Shown piece by piece: positions 23,225 through 36,500 of a DNA stretch of 64,000 nucleotides; the stretch's first letter is position 1; each line of letters starts with the position of its first letter. The notes under the pieces are model-generated. The model did not search any database and was not told where the DNA came from. It saw only the letters and a program-made list of their open reading frames with translations. The stretch spans positions 558,001-622,000 of the forward strand of contig JAIUPT010000033.1 of the NCBI GenBank assembly GCA_022315425.1, given 5' to 3'. Made by a program: the position numbers and the translations under genes. The stretch is from Pseudevernia furfuracea (lineage: Eukaryota > Ascomycota > Lecanoromycetes > Lecanorales > Parmeliaceae).

Positions 23225-24460
23225 ATGGGACAAGACCCAAAGGAGATGTTCCGGAAGCTCATGAGCTTAGCACAGCAAAGGGGTAGAGGAGGCCTGCCAG
23301 GCGGTCCTAGGAATTTCTTTGGTGCAGGTGCCGGCCTGCTACTGCTTGGAACTGGTGTTGTGGTGGTCAACAATGCGCTGTTCAACGGTGCGCAAGATTA
23401 CGTTCTACATAGCGAAGTTCTTAGCTAATTCTTTCCAGTGGACGGTGGTCATCGAGCCATCAAGTACACAAGGATAGGTGGTGTACAGAAAGAGATTTAC
23501 AACGAAGGTACAGCTGCCGTGTCATGGCACGGTCGTTCTACGATGCTCATACCATCTAGGAACACATTTCAAGATTCCCTGGTTCGAAACTCCCATAACC
23601 TACGACGTCCGCGCCAAACCTCGCAACGTCGCCTCCCTGACTGGAACGAAGGATCTGCAAATGGTCAACATAACCTGCCGTGTCCTCTCTCGCCCTGCAG
23701 TCAACGCTCTTCCTACAATATACCGTACCCTGGGTACCGACTACGATGAGCGAGTCTTACCCTCCATCGTCAACGAAGTCCTCAAGAGCGTAGTTGCCCA
23801 GTTTAACGCAAGCCAGCTTATTACGCAGCGTGAGAACGTTGCGAGATTAGTGAGAGAGAACCTTTCGAGGCGAGCACAGAGATTCAGCATTATTCTCGAT
23901 GATGTGTCGTTGACTGTACGTCCTTTGCTTCATATCTTCTAATTCACGAACAGATACTGACTCCCCCATTCAGCACCTAGCGTTCTCTCCCGAATTCACT
24001 GCAGCAGTCGAAGCCAAACAAGTCGCCCAGCAAGAAGCCCAACGGGCTGCCTTCGTCGTAGACAAAGCTCGCCAAGAGAAGCAAGCTACAGTTGTACGCG
24101 CGCAGGGTGAAGCTCGCTCTGCGGAGCTCATTGGCGACGCAATCAAGAAGAGCAGAAGTTATGTGGACTTGAGAAGGATCGAGAACGCCAGGAACATTGC
24201 AACGATCCTGCAGGAGGCGGGCGGAAAGAACAAGTTATATTTGGATGCCAATGGGCTTGGGCTTAACGTCACGGAGGCTTACGTACGTACTTTTCTGAGA
24301 TGATCTTTCCTTTTTGGTATCGAAATTGAGTCAAAGACATGTTTCGGGAGCAGAGGGACCTTTCTACTCCCGAGACCTATCTTACAACTCCTTTTCCTGC
24401 ATCGAACAAGCAATGCTGACTCTGAAATCTGCGTAGGAGGAGAAGAAGCCGCATTCATAG
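23225..24460 (+). CDS. phb2: Prohibitin-2, mitochondrial inner membrane
   Basis: Predicted CDS join(23225..23387, 23439..23507, 23560..23915, 23974..24282, 24437..24460), 306 aa. Prohibitin-1 and -2 form ring complexes in the inner membrane that stabilise respiratory proteins and regulate m-AAA protease. A membrane anchor lies at about residues 30-54 (GAGAGLLLLGTGVVVVNNALF). The SPFH domain follows (NVDGGHRAIKYTRIGG, THFKIPWFETPITYDVRAKP, YRTLGTDYDERVLPSIVNEV). The C-terminal coiled coil spans about 215-285 (EFTAAVEAKQVAQQEAQRA, VVRAQGEARSAELIGDAI). Introns 1-3 are ordinary (51, 52, 58 nt). Intron 4 is introner-like copy J and precedes a 24-nt last exon (EEKKPHS). That last exon is the least certain part. 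Confidence 0.92.
24283..24436 (+). mobile_element. Introner-like element, copy J (154 nt)
   Basis: Prohibitin-2 intron 4. It starts GTACGTACTTTTCTGAG, has TTGAGTCAAAGACATGTTTC in the core, a CGGGAG...CTCCCG hairpin, and ends CAATGCTGACTCTGAAATC...GTAG. It sits after the TEAY codons in phase 0. Confidence 0.75.
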
Positions 24461-24880
24461 GAGGGGTAGGATGGAGTCGGATCAAAGGGCGCAGTGAAGG
24501 GAAGTGCGGAAATTTCCTCTCCTACTCTGAATCCAAACGTGAGCAACGGTTGGCGCTCAGCATACCTCACGATTTAGCATTGGTTTGATTGTAATTGTAA
24601 AAAAAGCTTGTTGAACAACGGGTAATGTTCTACTGCATACTATGCCACAACAACTTTTTATGTGCGCCAGCTGGTGTCCTACCATGGCCGTCCGGAAACT
24701 CGTGTGCCCCAGTACAGGACTTTTACGCTTGACTTCATGCCTATTGCTTTTGGTGCTTTCATACTTCCCCCCTAATTCAACACGTCACATCCTATGCAAC
24801 TTTTTGGGCTTGCGTAACAGGTACTAGTACAAATGAAATAATCAAGTGAATGAAGAGTACGAAATCGATGTCCCCTGAAC
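24461..24880. other. Convergent 3' region of prohibitin-2 and HAM1-like gene
   Basis: No gene seen. An AATTGTAAAAAAAGC stretch near 24592 could be part of the prohibitin 3' end. Confidence 0.4.
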
Positions 24881-27212
24881 TCACTGTCCCATCATAATAG
24901 TTTGCACATCGAAAATCTCATTCCTCCAACCACCACCCACGGTGGCGTCATCTACCCTCTCTGTAGCTTGCCTTGCCTCTTCTTCGTACAATTTCACTAC
25001 GCTTCCTGGGGCATATACGCCATTGAAGACGCCCTTGCTTGGCGTTACGCCCACAGCTGTATAAACATCCGGATCCTCTGCCGGCGTCAATCTCGTGATG
25101 ATTGCTTTCACAAAAGTACGAATATCTCGCGGATCCGAGATGCGTGTAGCACGAAGTCTTTCGCGGGCGAAGAGTAATTCGCGGTTCGCTGCATGCATAC
25201 CATCCGCGATGGCGGTAGCAAGTTGCTTTTCCAGAACCTTGCGGACAATGGGACGAAGTAGTGGCTTAATGATCCACGCCACCCAGGAAAACTTACTCTT
25301 TCGCAGCGAATAGGACAACTTATGTACGTGTACACGCACAGCTTTGAGAGTCAGAATCTTTTCAAGCTTTTCTTTGCCAATCTCGACATCGAGGGCAATA
25401 TCGATGCCACGCTCATCGAGCTGGAAAGAAGCAATGCCTTCGTCCGCAAGACGAAATATGCCGCTATGGGCGCGCAGCCAGAAACCGACCTCGTCTGCTC
25501 GGACCGAGAGGCCATTGACGGCGACTGTGACAAGAGAGGTGGTGGAAGTAGTGGTACGCCGTGTGTGAGCTTTGCGGATTTCGAGGTCGTTGTAGGTTTC
25601 GATGCGGAGTTTGTACGGGAGGAAAGACGTGTTGTTGATAGTGCGGCCCGGTTCGATAATCAGATTTTCAAGAAGGAGATCGATCTCTGGAACCGATATT
25701 TCGAGGCGTGGTATTGGGATGTATTGCACTGCTTGGATAAGTAGTGGAATAAAAACGTGCAAGGCATCCTGGATCAGATCTTTATTTGTCGCGGCATGGA
25801 GAGGAGAGAGGATGTTGAAAATTTTAGTAGTTGTCGTGATCAGGTTCGAAACATCAGTATCTTCGAGAACCGAATTGAAGGTGATTTGGAACTGTGAGAG
25901 AGCCTCGTCGATGTCTTTGCGAAGGTTGGACTCAGTACCCACATCTCTAGCCTTCTCGCGAAGTTCTTGAATTTTCTTATCCGCAGAATCGAAGAAATCA
26001 GGATCAGTGAGCAGCTTTTGAACGGAGTTGCCAACATCCATCATCAAGTTCTCGAACTCAGGGTCTGTCTGAGAGTGATCCATGACCTTGTTGACCTTCT
26101 GCTCCAATAATTGCCATTGTTCCCGATCACCGAAGGCGCTGATGAGCGACCAGAAATTCTTTATAGCTTTGTCAAGCGCAGGGTTAGTGTTCACGTCGTC
26201 TTGGGCAGTACTGAGAGTCTCATCCACAGCTCTGGAGTATGCTAGGGCGTAGCGCTTGATCAGGAGCCCAAGGGTCGATACGGAATCTGAGTAGTCGTTT
26301 CGTTTTCGCAATTTTATGACAGCCTCTTTCAGACGATACAATAAGGTCTCTTTCTGGTCTCCAGACACATTGTCCTGCAAACTTGAGAATGCATCGTGCC
26401 CTGTCTTTGCCAATCCATTGCCCACAATCTTGGATATATCGGTAGCCCCGTTCCCGAGATCATTTGCTGTGGGTGGATGTCCTTCCTCCGATCCAGGCTC
26501 CTTTATGGTTTTGCTTTCTTGCTCAGAAGGCTCCAACTTTTTCCCAGCTTCTTCGGCGACTTCTGACAGAGAGAACGCAGTATCTGCGAAAACCTGACGA
26601 CCAATGGTGCCCAAGTCACCGAGGAATATTCTGAAATCTGAATTTGTGAGGAGGAGGCTACCTACGGTACGTAGGCTTTCGAAGGCTAAGACAGCGTCAG
26701 TCAATGACAAGATGGATTCCTAAATTGGATTACTTACCAGCAGTAGCGTCTGCCTTAGCCTTGACATTTGAAGCAGTTTTAGCAATATCTTCAGTGTCTA
26801 GTGAGATTCTTGATTTGGAGAGAAACCAGATAAAATCCTGGATTTGATCGCTGTCGTTCTTGTGCCGTAGAGCTTCGATAAATTGTGATAGCCATCGCTT
26901 GGAGAATTTCGACAGCAGTCGGCCGGAGTCACTAAGGTCCGGGTTGTCCGGGTTAAGAAGATCCGATGCTAGGAGAGTACGCAGATTGATGATCAGCTGC
27001 TCCGTAGACGGCATGAAACCAGCTGATAGGGCTTTCTGTATCTTGCATTAGAAAATCGTTGGGAAAGAGGGGGGAGGGAATTGTACAATCATCTGATAAG
27101 TGTGCATCTTCTGATGTAGAGACTTCTGCAGGCTCGTATCATCCGCATATTGAGGGAGCAAGGCTTCAGTATCCTCGCCCTTGGACTTGCGGAAGCCAAA
27201 ACAGGAAGACAT
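24881..27212 (-). CDS. HAM1/DUF4449-like fungal protein
   Basis: Predicted CDS complement(24881..26685, 26738..27035, 27087..27212), 742 aa, with two 51-nt introns. Starts MSSCFGFRKSKGEDTEALLP; the nearby Cys and basic residues could allow lipid attachment (inference). It resembles large fungal proteins of the HAM1-like N-terminal / DUF4449 C-terminal type. Visible parts: a helical N-terminal half (IINLRTLLASDLLNPDNPDL, FRIFLGDLGTIGRQVFADTA), then a middle and C-terminal region with beta-like segments (YIPIPRLEISVPEIDLLLEN, EVGFWLRAHSGIFRLADEG, KAVRVHVHKLSYSLRKSKF) suggesting a lipid-binding TULIP-like fold. No membrane segments. Molecular function is not known to me; the fold suggestion is inference. 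Confidence 0.7.
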
Positions 27213-28050
27213 GGCCGTTGATTTTGTGATGCGATGCCTGACAAGAAGGCCTGGCAAGAAGGCCTGACAAGAGTTCCTAGTACAAACCCAATCGAAAGCG
27301 GGATTGGTTGAAGGATAATATATCACTTTATAAGGAAGGGCAGTAATACACAGAGTTGGGTTTGAAGGACGTTAAGACATCATGTTGGGGCTTTCAGTCA
27401 AAGCCTGGAAACGGTCCAGCCAAGACCACACTCCGTACGTCATTGGTATGGGGTGGAAAAAGACGCTGAGGCGCATCCTTTAACGGCGCAACGTGCGCTC
27501 ACACTTTTGATTGGAATATTCTACACTGAATCAAATAAAATGATTCATGAACTAGATTTGAGAAAGGCTTTTATCATTGTTTGTCGAGTTACAAACTTTG
27601 GGATTATACATTTTGCCATCTACGCAGAGTGCACTTGATTCCGTTTTGCAAGGAGTCAAAGACCACCCCGCCATTATGTATACTTTACAGTACACTAGGT
27701 AGGTAATTAAGGTCTCCCTCGTATGTGGAAGAGCAAGGTTGGGACCGGCGCTAACTGCAGATCTATTTTTCTTCTTCTCCATCTTTGTTGCTCGTGTGCT
27801 CGACTCGCACGCTTGAATGGCTACCTACTTCTTACAATGGACCCGAAAGCAGCATCGCACTGTTCCTGATGAGTAATCGGTTTAACCTATACATTCACCG
27901 TCTTCGTGCGTAGGTACGGATCGAGTGTGTAATCGGTCACCGATTGTTGGGGTTTCGGCGTTGTTCTCACGAGGAAAGTCGCCGACATATTGTGAGCGCA
28001 ATTGCTTCCATGCAGTAATAAAGCGTCCTCTTCCCTCGATCCTGAGGCCA
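27213..28050. promoter_or_regulatory. Divergent intergenic region, HAM1-like gene and malic enzyme
   Basis: An 838-bp gap with both promoters. The malic enzyme frame stays open upstream to about 27925 without an ATG, so an upstream or alternative start is not excluded. It carries a CTAGGTAGGTAATTAAGGT motif near 27695. Confidence 0.45.
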
Positions 28051-29957
28051 ATGCAGACACTCAGAGATTTTGCTTTACGACGATCAAGCAACAATTCCAC
28101 AGCACTTCGAAAGGCCTGCCAAAAACCAGTGAATCTAAGACATCGTGCTCTATCAAATAACACATCAGTACCCTCGCAAGGAATCATGTCAGCAGCACAT
28201 GCACCGCCAGCGGCTGGCGACTACGATACATCCAATTCTGCCACCGTTCGCAAGTACAATCGCACATACGGGCTTGTTCCCCCAGCAGTCGAGAGCTTAG
28301 ACGTCCAAGCTTCTAGATGTCTGAAACAGCTAGAACGAAGGCCGCAGAGTATCGACAAGTATCTCTACCTTAGCAGCCTGCGTAACTCTAACGTCCACCT
28401 CTTTTATCGCTTGGTCACCCAGCACATCAAGGATATGGCTCCTCTCATCTATACACCAACTGTCGGCGACGGCTGCTTGCAATGGTCTCATAACTACGTC
28501 CAACCAGAGGGTCTGTATCTGTCCTACTCTGATCGAGGTCACATCGCTTCGGTGCTGCACAATTGGCCGCAGGCAAACGTCGAGATTACCGTTGTCACAG
28601 ATGGTTCTCGAATCCTTGGGCTAGGGGATTTAGGTATCAATGGCATGGGCATACCGGTTGGCAAGCTTTCTCTTTATGTGGCCTGCGCAGGAATCCGCCC
28701 CGAGGCCACTTTGCCGCTTGTGCTGGATTTGGGTACTGGGAACAAGTCACTAAGGGAAGATCCACTGTATATGGGAAGCAGGAGAGAAAAGGTTTCCGCT
28801 CAAGAAGAGAAAGAGTTCTTGGACGAATTGATGGTGGCATTGACGGAGAAATGGCCTGGCATTGTCATCCAGTTCGAGGACTTCAAAAATCCCTTCCCAG
28901 CGCTCGAAAATTACGGAGGCAAATATACATGTTTCAACGACGATATTCAGGGGACAGGTGCCGTAGTTCTTGCAGGAATAATCAGCGCTGTGAAGCGAAC
29001 CGGTATTCCGGTCAAGGACCAACGAGCAGTATTCTTCGGAGCTGGTAGCGCCGGTGTTGGTGTGGCCAAGCAAATTGTAGAGTATTTCATGCGAGAAGGG
29101 CTGACAGAGGACGAAGCACGGCGATGCTTTTGGCTCGTCGATACCAAAGGTCTTGTGACTAACGACAGAGGGGACAAATTAGCGGAGCACAAGGTCTATT
29201 TCTCGCGCGACGATAACGCTGGAAAACAGTACAAAACCCTTGAGGAAGTAGTGGAACATGTGAGACCTACAATTCTGATGGGACTTTCGACTATAGGAGG
29301 GGCGTTCACGCCAGATATGCTAACAAAAATGGGACAATGGAACGAGCACCCAATCATATTCCCACTTTCGAATCCATCGGCGAACTCGGAATGTACTTTC
29401 GAAGACGCACTCAAATATACGAACTTCAAGGCATTGTTCGCGAGTGGAAGCCCATTTGCTTCAATCGAACATGACGGGAAGCTCGAGATTGCCGGGCAAG
29501 GTGAGTTATCTTCCTTCCTTCATGTGGCAGAGGACCAACACTCCCTTACGTCTGACTGACCGCAAAACCAGGCAACAACATGTATGTCTTCCCAGGCATC
29601 GGGCTGGGAACGATCCTTTCAAAGGCAACCACCATTACTCAGTCAATGATATACGCCTCTGCGACGTCTTTAAGCACCTCTTTGCATCCTTCTGAAGTTT
29701 CTCAAGGCTGGCTGTATCCAGAGCTCGCTCGGATACGAGATGTGAGTGTTATCGTCGCAATTGGAGTTATCAAAGCTGCGCAAGAAGCGGGCGTGGATCG
29801 CGAGCAAAGCATCAAGGGCATGGGGGATGATGAATTGGAAAAATGGGTGAGATCAAAAATGTACGACCCAACTACGGAAACGCAGAGAGTTGAGGAGGAA
29901 GTCCAAGGATTGATGGATCCCTCGAAAGGGGGAGCGAACCGGGGATCTCACCTGTGA
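28051..29957 (+). CDS. NAD(P)-dependent malic enzyme
   Basis: Predicted CDS join(28051..29500, 29572..29957), 611 aa, with one 71-nt intron. It decarboxylates malate to pyruvate and CO2 while reducing NAD(P). The N-terminus (MQTLRDFALRRSSNNSTALR) is basic, Ser-rich and free of acids in its first part apart from one Asp, consistent with a mitochondrial presequence. Core motifs: RNSNVHLFYRLVTQHI and YTPTVGDGCLQWS; GSRILGLGDLGINGMGIPVGK; metal-site EDFKNPFPALE; signature FNDDIQGTGAVVLAG (about residues 295-309); nucleotide-binding FFGAGSAGVGVAKQIV (about 329-344). It ends GGANRGSHL; the final SHL fits the type-1 peroxisomal signal. Cofactor preference cannot be read from what I see. The start is the first in-frame ATG. 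Confidence 0.93.
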
Positions 29958-30571
29958 CTGATCATGCGAAGGCTGTGGGTCGTAAAATGACTTGAGTAAT
30001 TTTCCCTGCGAATGCCCAAAATATAGTGCATACTCGTACCAAACAGATATAGACGTCTGTGGCGTGGACATGGACTTTTGGAGTGGTGGAGGAAACGAGA
30101 TTCCTGTGGTTTTCTCTGACCCTGAGAGCATACATTGAAGACAAACACCCTGCCTGGGAATTAAATACTCCCTTTTGTTAGAATACTTCTGGAGCGGACA
30201 AATTGAGTCTTTTGCGTTTATGCGATTGCCCCCAGCCCCCATGGCCAAGGAACTTATCGCCGCTAATCTAGCTCACCCGAGGTTCCCATTTCTCAGCCTT
30301 GGGCCTCTACTCGTACCTCGAACACCAGCAATCTCGCGTCGCCCACGCCCTTTGACGTTGTACATACTGTGTTTTTCAATGATGACTTTACGACTAGCAT
30401 ATTGATACCCACGTTGAATTACTGCCGACGGTTGTGGCGATCTCCGCTTCAACATAGCATTCCAGAGGATTACTAGTAATATACCGTGCATACAGTGAGT
30501 TGTCACGCAGCTAACCGACTAGATGCTGCATTCTAACATTTCGTCCAATCAGACTCGAGGACGAAAGAACA
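29958..30571. other. Intergenic before the leashin gene
   Basis: No gene seen. Contains the 3' end of the malic enzyme gene and the leashin promoter. A GTGAGTTG...CTAACCGACTAG pair at about 30497-30524 could be a tiny 5' UTR intron but is shorter than usual. Confidence 0.4.
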
Positions 30572-33500
30572 ATGTGGAATCGATTCAGTGGCAAATCAAA
30601 TGATTCTAAGGATGATTTATCCTCACAGAATTCCCGGCGCAACGATGATGAACAGCGACAACCTGCCCGTCGCTCCGGTTCTATAGCGTCTACTAACTCG
30701 AAGAAAAAAACTTCTTCCCGGGCTGACGACCGTGATCCACAAGGCTTCAACCCAACGTCCACAAGCTACTCATCTACTACCCAAGAGCAGTATCCCGGAG
30801 CAGCATCGGCTTCAATAGCATCGGGCTACGCAACAGCTTCCAGAAATACTAATGGCGAACCATATGTTGCGTCTGGTCTAGTCAGGAATGCCAGCCTCGC
30901 AGACCAGATGCCGAGGTCGAGTTTGTCGCGCTCCTCGCGCGATCAAGATGAGGCTCGCGAAAGAAAAGATAGAAAGCGGGACAAGACAATGAGATCTGAT
31001 ACCCGTGATCAAGATATTGAGAGACGGCACAAGGGGGACAAGCGAGACAAGAAGGTCAAGGGCTCGAGAAGATCTGAAAATGGACTTGACGAGGAGGTTG
31101 GAACCAGCCGTGGTCCTGGTGATTTCCCGGATCAGGTTACAAGCTCTGGTTTCTCGCAATTTCCTGGCCAATATGACGAGGCAATATCAGGACCCAACGG
31201 CGCTACGCCCGGACATCCGGCTATGTCCTCCCATGTGCAAGATCAGTTTCCCGGCCAGTTTCCGACCCTGTCCTCTACTCCCTACCGTCCACCACTAGCC
31301 GCCAGCGAGGGAGGTCCTGGACTTGCGGCTGAATACTATGGTGATGATGGCCAGTCTGTTGCAGAACAGCCTGGAAATCGAGTGGATACGCCATCTCTTA
31401 TCATTGGGGCAGAACCTCACCTTAAGCCTGCATTGGCCGTGGCAGACCCGCCACCAGAGCCGAGCGCTTCTGGGGGGGTCGGTGCAGCAGCGTCATTCTT
31501 CAGCGGCGAGTTTGAAGAAGATGAAGCTGCATCGCAGCAGAACTCGTCCAGTTACGTCACCAGCCAAATCGGACCCAACAGCAACTACCATTCGTCTTCC
31601 GCCCCAGTAATACCAACCATAGGTGGGACAGCGATAGGATCGGCGGCTGGCTATCTCATTGACAGCCAGACCTCATCACATCAGTACCGCCCGGATCATG
31701 AGTCATCAATAGGAGCCTCCCCCAGTGAATACTCTACCATCACGACTCATCGCCCGCCGTCCCAAACGCAAGACTCACATTACTCCAGCACCTCTCGGCC
31801 ACCAAAGCCAGGCAAGCAGTCATCTCAGTCGTCTAACATTCCAATGTATGCAGCGGGGGTAGCAGGTGCCGCAGGGCTGGCAGCAGTAGCCTACGAACAC
31901 AATCATCACTCTTCAAATCAAGATCTCTCGTCAACTCCTCACTACTCAACGACCTCCATGGCTCAGCGACATCGCAATCAAGGTCCCCTTAGTGCGTTAG
32001 TAGACTTCTTCAAAGATCCCGAAGGAGTAGCTCAGTTCGAAGAATACTCTCAAATCATAGGTGTTTGCAGACACTGCTTCGCGCCCGAGTCCTCACCGAG
32101 AGATGCGCCACGAAAACATTTTTATGGGAGACGACGATCAAATGAGCGGTACGGCAGCAGTTCGCGCGTTGATAAAGATAGTCGATATTACTCCTCTGAA
32201 AATGAGGGCCGACGGAAGAATAAGTCCTGGCTGACCACTGGCCTCGCGGGATACGGATTGGCAAAAGTTGGAGAGAGCTTATTTAAGGAGAGGGATAATT
32301 CTGATGATAACTACAGCATGAAAACTGGGCGCTTCCCTACCGATGGAAGAGATCGCAGGACACGACGTCGGAGTCGCTCTAAAGAGCGTATCGAAATCGT
32401 AGTTGCCGGTGATGGTAGATCGGACGGAAAAGAACTGCGGGATGATATTTCCAACGGCACGAAAACAACGACATATAGCACGAGACGTCACTCAAGAACG
32501 AAGTCTGGATCCAATGATCGAAAGACTGGCTTGCCCGAAGTTGCCATTGGCGCAGCACTAGGAACCTCTGTGGTCACGTCAAGCTCTCGACGCCAGAGTC
32601 GCTCTCCACAAGGGACGTCCGTCAAGAGCAAGCACAAGAGTCAAGCACCCTCACCTGAGAGACGTCCTAAAACTAAGAAGAAGAAGAAGAAAGACAGAGG
32701 CTTTTTCTCGTTCGGCAACGGATCATCATCATCTTCTAGTGTGGACTTGGCGTATACTGGTCGTCAAGACAAGCACCGAAGCAATGTACGATCGAACGGC
32801 AAGACCAAAGATGATAAGAAGGCCGAAGCAGCTCTACTGGGCCTTGGCGCGGCGGCAGCAGCGCTTGCTCTGAATGACGGGCGACAAAGTCATAGGAAGA
32901 AGGGTGTAAGAGAACTCGTCGGAGTGAAGGAGACTATAAATCATCATGGGCACGGCTCTGCAAAAGCCCACACACCTAAAAAGCCGTCAAGACAGCTGAA
33001 TGACGAACTTTGGGAATCGGTTGCAGAAGATGACTACGATGACATGAATGCCGACCTGGCATACGGCGCACCAACACGCAGGGACAGTCGAGCATCGTTT
33101 TCCTCCGAGTCATCAAGAACCAATAAATGGGGTTGGCGTTGGGGCAGCAAGAAAAGTCGGAGAACTTCCCCCCCACGGCGAAAGTCATCTGACCATAGCA
33201 ATTTTCCCGCAGTAGCTGGTACCGCAGGCGCAGGTCTAACAGGTGCAGCCATGACGTTTCCAGATCAGCCTCAGGGTAGTGCGATGGACAGTACAAGCAG
33301 CCTCCCTCTGCAGCATGTCTACCCAGTGCCGACTTCTGATCCTTCTCGCTTCGACGTTGGGCGAGAAGGTTCAAATGTCTCTTCGAATAGACCGGTCATG
33401 TCCTCTCGGCCAGAAGCAGTTCCCCTTCAGCATCCTCGGCCAATAGCCCCCATTTCAGCAGCAATCTACTCGAGTCAAACGGCGTACGATCATTCGTATA

Positions 33501-36500
33501 GTGCGCCAACTGGTCCTGCTGTTTTCTCTCAAATTCCGTATCATCATTATCCGAGAACGTCTGATAGCACCCAGGAAGCCAGCATACCCGGCAGCTTTCC
33601 TCGCCTCGAGCAACAAGCGGATGACACAGCTCGCGATTTTAGGATACGGAGGAGAGATACATCCCCTGCAAGATTTGGAGAGGACTCTATATCGAGCTCC
33701 ATGGCACCTCGGCGCCGAAATGCCGCAAAAGACGACTCCTCCGCAGTTCGATTCGATCTGACAGAAGAGCAAGAAGAAGAAAATCGCCGCGAGAGGCGTC
33801 GGAAGAGGAAGCAAGATAAGGAGCGTCGTGAAGCCGAAGAGCAAGAGCAGATTGAGAAGGATCGTCGTGCCTCAAAGGAACAATCGAGCAGGCCAGGCTC
33901 GAAGACCAAGCCGGCCGAAGGCCTTGAAAGATCTCATGAAGAACCATGGATCGGTCCTGTAGCTGCTGGTGTTATTGGAGCCGCGATCGGTGCAGCTACT
34001 GCAACAGGAAAGTCGAGATCTGAAGAGACGCGGGAGGAACGCCGCGAACGTCGACGGAGAGAACGTGAGCTCGAAGACGAAGAGGACGCTCTCAGCAAAA
34101 GCGAACGTCGGCGAAGGCAGCGGGAGCGTGACGGTCAAGAAGCCACAATCAAGGAACGTGGAAGACTGCCTGACGAGATTTCTGCATTAAGCGAGGACGC
34201 GGATCGTCAAGGGCGTTCTCCGGAGAAACGGGATATGTCTGTGTGGCAAGAAGCGGCAAGCACCAAGCGAAGCTCTAATCATGAAAACTACGGTACTTTC
34301 TTCAGACCACTCGAACTCCTCAACAAATCGAGTGACCACGTGAAGATTACGAGTGCTAATGCTGACGCTGACATCGATCTTGAACAAGTCCCACAAATTG
34401 TCACAGTAGAGCCGAAGCGAATTCACGATCTCTCTCACTCCCCGGTGTTCTCGCTTGCGGACACCGACGACAAAATTGATCTTCCAAAGCTGTCATTCCC
34501 TTGGCAGGTACCGAGGCTAACGCTTGTAGAGCCGACTCCGCCCTCAACTAGAGGATCCACACCCATTCCCCAACCTAAGGACGCCGGTGACGACGGCTCT
34601 GAAGAGCCTCGGAAGGAGCCTTCGCCATCGAAGGTCAAGTGGGAAGACGATCAGACTCACGAAGACACGATTATCGCCCCAAAGGAAGATCATGATGAAT
34701 TCATCGCGCCATCCTCTAAAGAAGTTAGCATTACGGATCCGATAGATTTGTCAAAGAGCACGCATGAGCGTGACTTGGCAGATGATGAAATGCACCCACA
34801 AAACGACTTGACAATGGAAAGCAGCTCTGCATCGTATGGTGAGGACGTTGAATTTGCGGCCACATTAGCTGCCAGCGCGGAAGATGCAGGCTTCGATCCT
34901 TCTATTGTCATCAACAACCCAACGTATCGACGTCGAGTCTCACCCCCAGGATCCAACGAAGGCAGCATGCCTGACGAATTTGGTGGCGAGGACGAGTCAC
35001 GGCTCAACAAGAAAGAGCGGAAGAGGAAGGAGAAAGCTTCTGGGCGTCAAAGACAGAACGACGGCCCCAACCAGCGAGATGGCAATGCAGTTGTGCAGGA
35101 TATCATCAGCCAAGTGGAGGACTCTGAGTTCCCGCCTTTAACTCAGGTTCCGTCGGAGAACTTCGACGACGAGTGGGAGAGCGCAAAGAACATTAGATCC
35201 AAAAAGACTAAGAGAGGTCGAAAGAGCTCCGAGCCCGAGGACGATTTCTTCGAGGCATCTGAAACCATGAGTAAGCCCCTAGACTCCGAGAGCCGTGACG
35301 TGTACGAGCTGCCTAGCGAAGATGTTCGCTCCATCGCATCAAGTACTCAAATCAGCAATGAAGCAGAGAGCGGCAAAATGTCTCGCAAGAAGTCAAAACG
35401 GGATAGTACTGGCTTCGACGATGCTGCGTCTACTGCGTCTTCCCCATCTACCATCGAAGTTGGCAAAGACTCCAAATCCAAATCAAAGGACAAGCGCAAA
35501 GGCAGCAACTGGAACCGTGGCTTAGGTAAATCTACCGGCAGCCTCTCACAGGAAAATGGTGCCAAGAACGTCACAGAAGAATCAATCTTAGAGGACTTTG
35601 AGGAACCTAAGAAGAAGAATAAAAAGCCCCAGGAACGAAAGTCTACTCGCGACGGGGACGACGATCACGACAGCAAAGAACGAAACAGCATCGCAGGCAC
35701 CACCCCGCAAGTCTCAGGTAGGATCTCCCAAGACCTACCGGCCAAGGTATATACACCAATTCCCAGTGGTCGTGCATTATCAAAGGAATTGCTGATCAAC
35801 TCGCAGGATCAGGGTACTAGTCTACCCCCAGCATTTTCAAAAGCGGGTTCAGTGGCCCAATACCTAGACCACGGCGTAGAACCGGAGCAAGTTCAGGAAA
35901 AGCAGCCAGACCCTTTTTTAGGGATGCGCCCTGAGCCACCACCGCCACCTGACAGACATGCTGGAAGTGAGGAGCTTTTTGATCCGTTAGAGACGACCAG
36001 CCTCCCAACCTCACCTCGCTCCACAGAGTTCAAGTCCTCAAAAGAGATCAGGCCTTTGTGGCCTGCAGAAAGACACAGATCTCACCAAGAGCCAGCGCCC
36101 GACGAGATCTACCCTTCTCTTCCTTCAAGCCATACAACGTCGAGGAGCTCCTCTGTCCACAACCTGGAGGGAGGTGAACGCCACCAGAGGGGGGATTACG
36201 AATTGAACGAGACAGAGCATGAGCCGACTGAGGTCGAACCTCGGCCAATGGTCTCCGCTGATAGTCATCTGATACGGTCAGATCTGCTTGACTCACAAAA
36301 AGCAACCCCTACTGCATCCCCTTTCCAAGATTCGAGCACCGTTCAGGATTTGCTGTCTCCGCAGGCTAGTAGAGATTCATCTCCCAAAGCATTCGCTGAG
36401 GAAGACCCTCAGCATTCATCCTCCACATTGAAAAGTGCGGTTTTAGGTGCCATCCTTGGAGGTTCTGCCGCTCTCGCTCTGAACGAAGCAGTTCAGAACA

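Noticed and set aside
28563..29048. 161-codon plus-strand frame inside malic enzyme
   Set aside because: Alternative-frame shadow of a strongly supported enzyme.
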